From Candidatus Dadabacteria bacterium (GTDB taxonomy: Bacteria; Desulfobacterota_D; UBA1144; Nemesobacterales; UBA2774): 8,854 nt of DNA. Under the pieces are notes generated by a model that saw nothing but the letters and a program-made list of their open reading frames with translations, was not told the origin of the DNA and ran no database searches. The DNA lies in the NCBI GenBank assembly GCA_030632765.1, contig DAOVUC010000053.1:1-8854 (forward strand). Reading direction: 5' to 3'. Positions 5,180 to 8,854 of the stretch are shown here, piece by piece. Positions within the stretch are counted from its first letter, which is position 1; the number at the start of each line of letters is the position of its first letter. The position numbers were made by a program, and so were the translations under genes.

Positions 5180-8026
5180 GACTTGTGCTATGTGTTTTGC
5201 TTTCTTATCAGAAAAATGTTCAATCTGATCTCTGCAGGAAACGCCCGATACAGCAATGACAGTATCAGAAGACATCTTTCTAATAGCCGGTAACAATCTG
5301 TCTTCAGCGATAGCTCGAGACACTTCGTAATGCTCGCTTTCATAACCAAAACTCCCCGCCATTCCGCAGCAGCCGGCCCCACTTTCTGTGACATTACAAC
5401 CAGAGAGGGATAGCATCTGTAAAGCTGAGGTGTTCCCGATTAACGATCTTTGATGGCAGTGTCCATGATAAAAAACGTCAGGTCCTCCTTGTTTCCAGTT
5501 AATTGTGAGCTCGCTGGATTTATTTAGTTTAAGCAAAAATTCATCAAGGACGTATGAGTTTTTAGAAAGAATTCTAGCATCTTCATTTTGAGGCAGTAGG
5601 TCCAAATATTCATCTCTGAAAGTGAGAATGCAGCTAGGCTCAGTTCCCACTACCGCAATCCCCTCTCTAACATACGGCGCTAGGAGCGATACATTTTTTA
5701 ATGCCCTTTCCCTAGCCGGCTCAATCATCCCTTTGCTTAACATCGGACGCCCACAGCATACTCTATTTGCAACAATGATTACATCTAATCCTGCAGCTTT
5801 AAGAAGTTGTACTGCAGCCTTGCCAATCTCGGGGTGATAATATGTAGCCCACGTATCATGGAAATAAACGACTTTGTTTTCAGGCTTCTTTTCAAGGGTT
5901 TGCGGCAAATTGTTAAACCAACTTATGAAGTCTTCATTTGACAATCTTGGTAGCGATCTTTTGGTATGAATACCTATTTTTGATAGAATTTGTTTAGAAA
6001 AAGAGTTGTTTATTGCAAAGTTTGATATGGACGCTAAGGGTGAGGTAAATTGGCTTACTTCATGAGCATATACAAATAATCGGTCTCGAATCGAAAATCC
6101 ATGCTTAGCATGATAATGAGCAAGAAATTCAAGCTTCATTTTTGCAGCATCAACACTTGAAGGGCACTCGCTTTTACACGCTTTACACGAAAGACAAAGA
6201 TCGAAAACGTCGTACATCCCTTGACTATTTATAGCATCTGGTGGCAATGTTCCCGATACAATTGCTCTGAGAATATTAGCACGGGCTCTCGTCGTATCCA
6301 TTTCATTTTTTGTGGCCATATAAGACGGGCACATAATCCCTTCCCCGAGTTTCCGACACACTCCCTGGCCGCTGCACATCTCTACAGCTCCTGTAAATCC
6401 ATTGTCAGAAGACCAGTCTAAAAAGGTTTCTACTGTCTCAGGTCGATACGATTCTCCAAAACGTAAGTTCTTTTCGGGCGAAGGGGCATCTACAACCTTA
6501 CCGGGATTAAACAGACCTTCAGGATCAAATGCGGTCTTAAGTTCTTTCATAGCTCCATAAAGTTCTTTTCCAAAGAGCTGTTCATTTAGGTAGCTTCTTT
6601 GAAGTCCGTCCCCGTGCTCACCACTCATAACTCCGCCATACTTTAGCGCAAGTTTGAATGTCTCCTCAGTTAGTTCGTTCATTATAGTGATCCCGCGTTG
6701 GGATTTTAAATTGACCAGGGGTCTGATATGTAAGCAGCCTGCGCTGGCGTGTCCATAGAATCCCGCGTTAGTCCCAAGGCGTTTAATTAGATTTGCTATA
6801 TCAGCTACATAGCTTGGAAGTTGGTCAACGGGTACAGAGGTATCTTCAATACATGGAATGGGTTTGAACTCCCCCCTTTTACTCATGAGTAGCCCAAGTC
6901 CGGCTCTCCTCACACCCCATACATTCGCCTGTGCTTCAAGTGACAGAGCATAGCTGCAAGCACAGTTAATATTTCTGATGTTTAGAAACGAAGTCAGGTT
7001 CCTGACTTTTTTCTCTGCTTCTGATTGGGTTTCTCCGTAAAATTCCACCACTAAAATTGCTTTTGGATCTCCCTCAACAAATGTGAGCATTCGAGAAAAA
7101 GACGGATTTGCTCTTGTAAGGTCTATTAAATATTTATCTATTAGCTCCACTGCCGAAGGGTTCGTCTCTAATATTGTTGGTACCGTTTCCATGGCGCTGA
7201 CCATAGTATCGAACTGGAGAATCGCTAGACCCGTGAATGCAGGCCTAGGAACTAATTTGAGAGTGAACTCTGTTGCCAAACCCAGAGTGCCTTCTGCGCC
7301 CGCTAAGAGCTTTGCCGGATTAAAGGGTTTTTCTAAAAAATAGTTAAGACTATAGCCCGAAGCCCTTCTCCAATGTCGAGGGAAATCATTTTCTATAAGG
7401 TCAGTATACTTTTCTTTGAGTTTACTAAGATTTCGTAAAAGCTCATTGCTAGCTGTATTTTCAGTTGCCGATTCCCTAAGTTCTAAAGACTCCCCTTTGT
7501 TCAGAAATAATTTACAAGCATCTACATTGTCCCCGGCCATTCCGTATAGAATAGAATGCGCCCCTGTTGCGTTATTCCCTACTACTCCGCCAATTGTTGC
7601 TATCTTGGCTGAGGAAGGGTCGGGGCCGAACATTAGTCCGTGCTTTTGTAACGCTCGATTGAGCTGCTCCAGAAACATTCCGGACTGAACGCGTACTGTC
7701 TTTTCCTCGGTATTAACTTCTAAAATTTGATTTAAATATTTTGAGAGATCGATAATTAAAGCGTGGCCTACTGCCTGACCCGCAAGGCTCGACCCACTTC
7801 CCCTGGGTAGGATTGCTACACCGCAACCGGACGCGATTTCAAGGGTTTTCGAGACGTCTTCAACGTTCTTTGGAATCACTATACCTACCGGCTCAATCTG
7901 ATAATTGCTGGCGTCTGTACTGTATAGAGTTTTACTAATTTGGTCAAAACGCACTTCACCGCTTAATTTGTTCTCCAGCGAATCTTTCAGATCGAGGTAA
8001 AGAGAGTCTTTGTCAGTTTCCGTCAT
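5159..8026 (-). CDS. FAD-linked oxidase / Fe-S dehydrogenase fusion (YdiJ / GlcD-GlcF type)
   Basis: 955 residues. The FAD-binding (PCMH-type) domain is at about 40-230, with PRGSGSSLAGQ (74-84) and a GGVVGNNATGAHS strand near 147-159. The FAD-oxidase C-terminal domain covers about 240-520 and includes GFYGHASAGCLHIRP and GVMSGEHGDGLQRS. An Fe-S module follows: C551, C557 and C566 (CSGQGVCRKL, then GIMCPSY), and C611, C614, C617, C621 in CLSCKACKSECP. Two cysteine-rich CCG-type repeats end the protein (CCGRP at C757-C758; GHCHQ C857; GCCGMAG C886-C887). E. coli YdiJ (about 1018 residues) has the same order and oxidises D-2-hydroxyglutarate; related fusions act on D-lactate or glycolate and pass electrons to the quinone pool or flavoprotein carriers. 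The exact 2-hydroxyacid cannot be read from sequence. No ribosome site precedes the ATG; a TATAAT lies only 10 bp upstream. Confidence 0.85.
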   Translation of the reverse strand: MTETDKDSLYLDLKDSLENKLSGEVRFDQISKTLYSTDASNYQIEPVGIVIPKNVEDVSKTLEIASGCGVAILPRGSGSSLAGQAVGHALIIDLSKYLNQILEVNTEEKTVRVQSGMFLEQLNRALQKHGLMFGPDPSSAKIATIGGVVGNNATGAHSILYGMAGDNVDACKLFLNKGESLELRESATENTASNELLRNLSKLKEKYTDLIENDFPRHWRRASGYSLNYFLEKPFNPAKLLAGAEGTLGLATEFTLKLVPRPAFTGLAILQFDTMVSAMETVPTILETNPSAVELIDKYLIDLTRANPSFSRMLTFVEGDPKAILVVEFYGETQSEAEKKVRNLTSFLNIRNINCACSYALSLEAQANVWGVRRAGLGLLMSKRGEFKPIPCIEDTSVPVDQLPSYVADIANLIKRLGTNAGFYGHASAGCLHIRPLVNLKSQRGITIMNELTEETFKLALKYGGVMSGEHGDGLQRSYLNEQLFGKELYGAMKELKTAFDPEGLFNPGKVVDAPSPEKNLRFGESYRPETVETFLDWSSDNGFTGAVEMCSGQGVCRKLGEGIMCPSYMATKNEMDTTRARANILRAIVSGTLPPDAINSQGMYDVFDLCLSCKACKSECPSSVDAAKMKLEFLAHYHAKHGFSIRDRLFVYAHEVSQFTSPLASISNFAINNSFSKQILSKIGIHTKRSLPRLSNEDFISWFNNLPQTLEKKPENKVVYFHDTWATYYHPEIGKAAVQLLKAAGLDVIIVANRVCCGRPMLSKGMIEPARERALKNVSLLAPYVREGIAVVGTEPSCILTFRDEYLDLLPQNEDARILSKNSYVLDEFLLKLNKSSELTINWKQGGPDVFYHGHCHQRSLIGNTSALQMLSLSGCNVTESGAGCCGMAGSFGYESEHYEVSRAIAEDRLLPAIRKMSSDTVIAVSGVSCRDQIEHFSDKKAKHIAQVLAEQIG

Positions 8027-8036
8027 TTGATGATTA

Positions 8037-8042
8037 ATTATA
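8037..8042 (-). promoter_or_regulatory. TATAAT -10 element close to the start of the FAD/Fe-S dehydrogenase
   Basis: The minus strand reads TATAAT (8042-8037), a perfect -10 hexamer, 10 bp before the ATG at 8026-8024. If used, transcription would begin near 8030 and leave a leader of about 4 nt, consistent with the absence of a ribosome site. No good -35 is visible 17 bp upstream (GGATTA), which weakens the call. Confidence 0.35.
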
Positions 8043-8058
8043 ACTTGTGATCCATACC

Positions 8059-8136
8059 CTAATCCACTTTAGATAAAGGAATTAGATTTTTATTCTCTAT
8101 AGCTAGCCCCAGTCAATTATAGACTTTAATAAAAGT
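8059..8136. promoter_or_regulatory. Two related imperfect dyads between divergent redox genes, candidate operators
   Basis: Dyad 1 pairs 8059-8063 with 8081-8085 and 8067-8071 with 8074-8078, centred near 8072 just upstream of the putative dehydrogenase promoter. Dyad 2 pairs 8123-8127 (ACTTT) with 8132-8136 (AAAGT). The cores at 8066-8079 and 8123-8136 agree at about 10 of 14 positions, with centres 57 bp apart. TATCAT (8141-8146) is a possible cofC -10, with TAGACT (8120-8125) as a short-spaced -35. The rest of this 187-bp gap (8027-8213) shows nothing else clear. Confidence 0.3.
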
Positions 8137-8213
8137 TAGGTATCATAACGTGTTTTAAAAATTCGTCTTTAGTTATCCAGGAATAAAATAGTTGAGCTCT
8201 CGTCAGGTTTAAA

Positions 8214-8854
8214 ATGAAATTTGTTATTGTCCCCGTAAAAGATTTATCTAAAGCCAAGGAAAGATTATCTTCCCTCTTGCCGCAGCATCAAAGAACGGCG
8301 CTTGCCTATGCAATGCTTGAGGATGTCTTGCTTGCCCTTAAAGGATCACAGCTCGCAGATCGCAGGTTTATCGTTACTCTCGACGCTAAAGCTATAGAAA
8401 TAGCTAAAGGTCTGGGAATTGAAATAATTAAAGAAACGGAGCAAAACGGCGAAAGCGCATCTGTAGACTATGCGTCTCAAATTTGTAAGGATATGGGAGC
8501 CACCTCGGTCCTGGTAATCCCTGGAGATGCCCCTCTTATTACTTCAGATGATATAGATTTTATACTGGAAAGGGAAAAGGACACCCCTTCTATTATTTTT
8601 GTTCCGGCAAGGGGTGAGTATGGGACAAACGCTATTCTTAGAAAACCCCCTGATGCTATACAGTCCATGTTTGGAGACGACAGTTATAATAAACATATGA
8701 ACGAAGCTGACAAAAATAATATCCCCTATGATAGCTACGATAATCCAAGAATCGGGCTAGACATTGATCGCCCGGAAGATTTAAAACAATTCGCGTCTCA
8801 AAAGAGCAACACTAAGACCTACAGTGAGCTTGAAAGACTAAATATTATTGAGAA
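8214..8854 (+). CDS. cofC: 2-phospho-L-lactate guanylyltransferase-like (CofC family); runs off right edge
   Basis: Translated by hand: 213 codons from the ATG at 8214, open to the window end. The protein begins MKFVIVPVKDLSKAKERLSS, matching the nucleotide-binding N-terminus of CofC (VPVK...AK.RL). It continues with VIPGDAPLI (101-109, D105 a likely metal ligand), GTNAIL (137-142) and GLDIDRPEDL (181-190), the family hallmarks in order. CofC activates 2-phospho-L-lactate, phosphoenolpyruvate or 3-phosphoglycerate with GTP, making the nucleotide donor for attachment to Fo in coenzyme F420 synthesis in the cytosol. Which acid is used cannot be decided here. An AGG (8205-8207) lies 6 nt before the ATG as a weak ribosome site. 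It is divergent from the dehydrogenase. Known CofC proteins are about 210-230 residues, so only a short tail should be missing. Confidence 0.85.
   Translation, partial: MKFVIVPVKDLSKAKERLSSLLPQHQRTALAYAMLEDVLLALKGSQLADRRFIVTLDAKAIEIAKGLGIEIIKETEQNGESASVDYASQICKDMGATSVLVIPGDAPLITSDDIDFILEREKDTPSIIFVPARGEYGTNAILRKPPDAIQSMFGDDSYNKHMNEADKNNIPYDSYDNPRIGLDIDRPEDLKQFASQKSNTKTYSELERLNIIE

Noticed and set aside
7416..7688. Plus-strand open frame of 90 codons, with others at 5622-5837, 6221-6421 and 7083-7343
   Set aside because: All are antisense to the FAD/Fe-S dehydrogenase, whose domains and motifs are continuous across these positions.
5159..8026. Dehydrogenase considered as two fused reading frames from a lost stop (glcD and glcF)
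   Set aside because: Single-chain FAD/Fe-S fusions of this order are a known family (YdiJ type), so no sequence error needs to be assumed.
8477..8668. Minus-strand 63-codon open frame
   Set aside because: It is antisense to the CofC frame, which keeps family motifs throughout.

Overview
The window looks like a chromosomal stretch of housekeeping and accessory metabolism from a Gram-negative, probably uncultivated bacterium. Two septal-ring type RlpA proteins, one a lipoprotein with a SPOR domain, point to an outer membrane and a peptidoglycan sacculus. A likely aminodeoxyfutalosine deaminase suggests menaquinone made by the futalosine route, and a CofC-type guanylyltransferase suggests coenzyme F420. 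That combination, with moderately AT-rich coding sequence, would fit a deltaproteobacterium-like or related environmental phylum; this placement is inference only. No mobile elements, rRNA, tRNA or CRISPR are visible.

Layout. Positions 1-690 (minus strand, cut by the left edge) hold the N-terminal 230 residues of an AlaC-type aminotransferase. A divergent promoter region (691-806) carries a 10-bp-arm palindrome over the -35 elements of both directions and a 19-bp tandem duplication that copies the start of the next gene. A plus-strand run follows: rlpA-like 1 (807-1196), rlpA-like 2 with SPOR (1254-1928), a DapF-family epimerase (1959-2825), an amidohydrolase resembling aminodeoxyfutalosine deaminase (2869-4119), and a two-domain gamma-glutamylcyclotransferase/N-formylglutamate-amidohydrolase-like protein (4121-5179). 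The gaps are 57, 30, 43 and 1 bp, so the five are probably one operon. A large minus-strand FAD/Fe-S dehydrogenase of the YdiJ/GlcD-GlcF fusion type (5159-8026) converges on it with a 21-bp overlap of coding ends. After a second divergent intergenic region (8027-8213), a cofC-like gene (8214 onward) runs off the right edge.

How it fits together. The aminotransferase, the DapF-like protein and the two RlpA proteins touch amino-acid and cell-wall metabolism. The amidohydrolase, the FAD/Fe-S dehydrogenase and CofC touch quinone- and deazaflavin-linked redox metabolism. The most notable points are: the DapF-like protein has serine at both positions normally held by catalytic cysteine; a fused glutamate/gamma-glutamyl protein of no known combined function; and two odd translation-start regions, a decoy start made by the 19-bp duplication before rlpA 1 and a 15-bp helix that would cover the start codon of rlpA 2. 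No clear novel defence or mobile system was seen.
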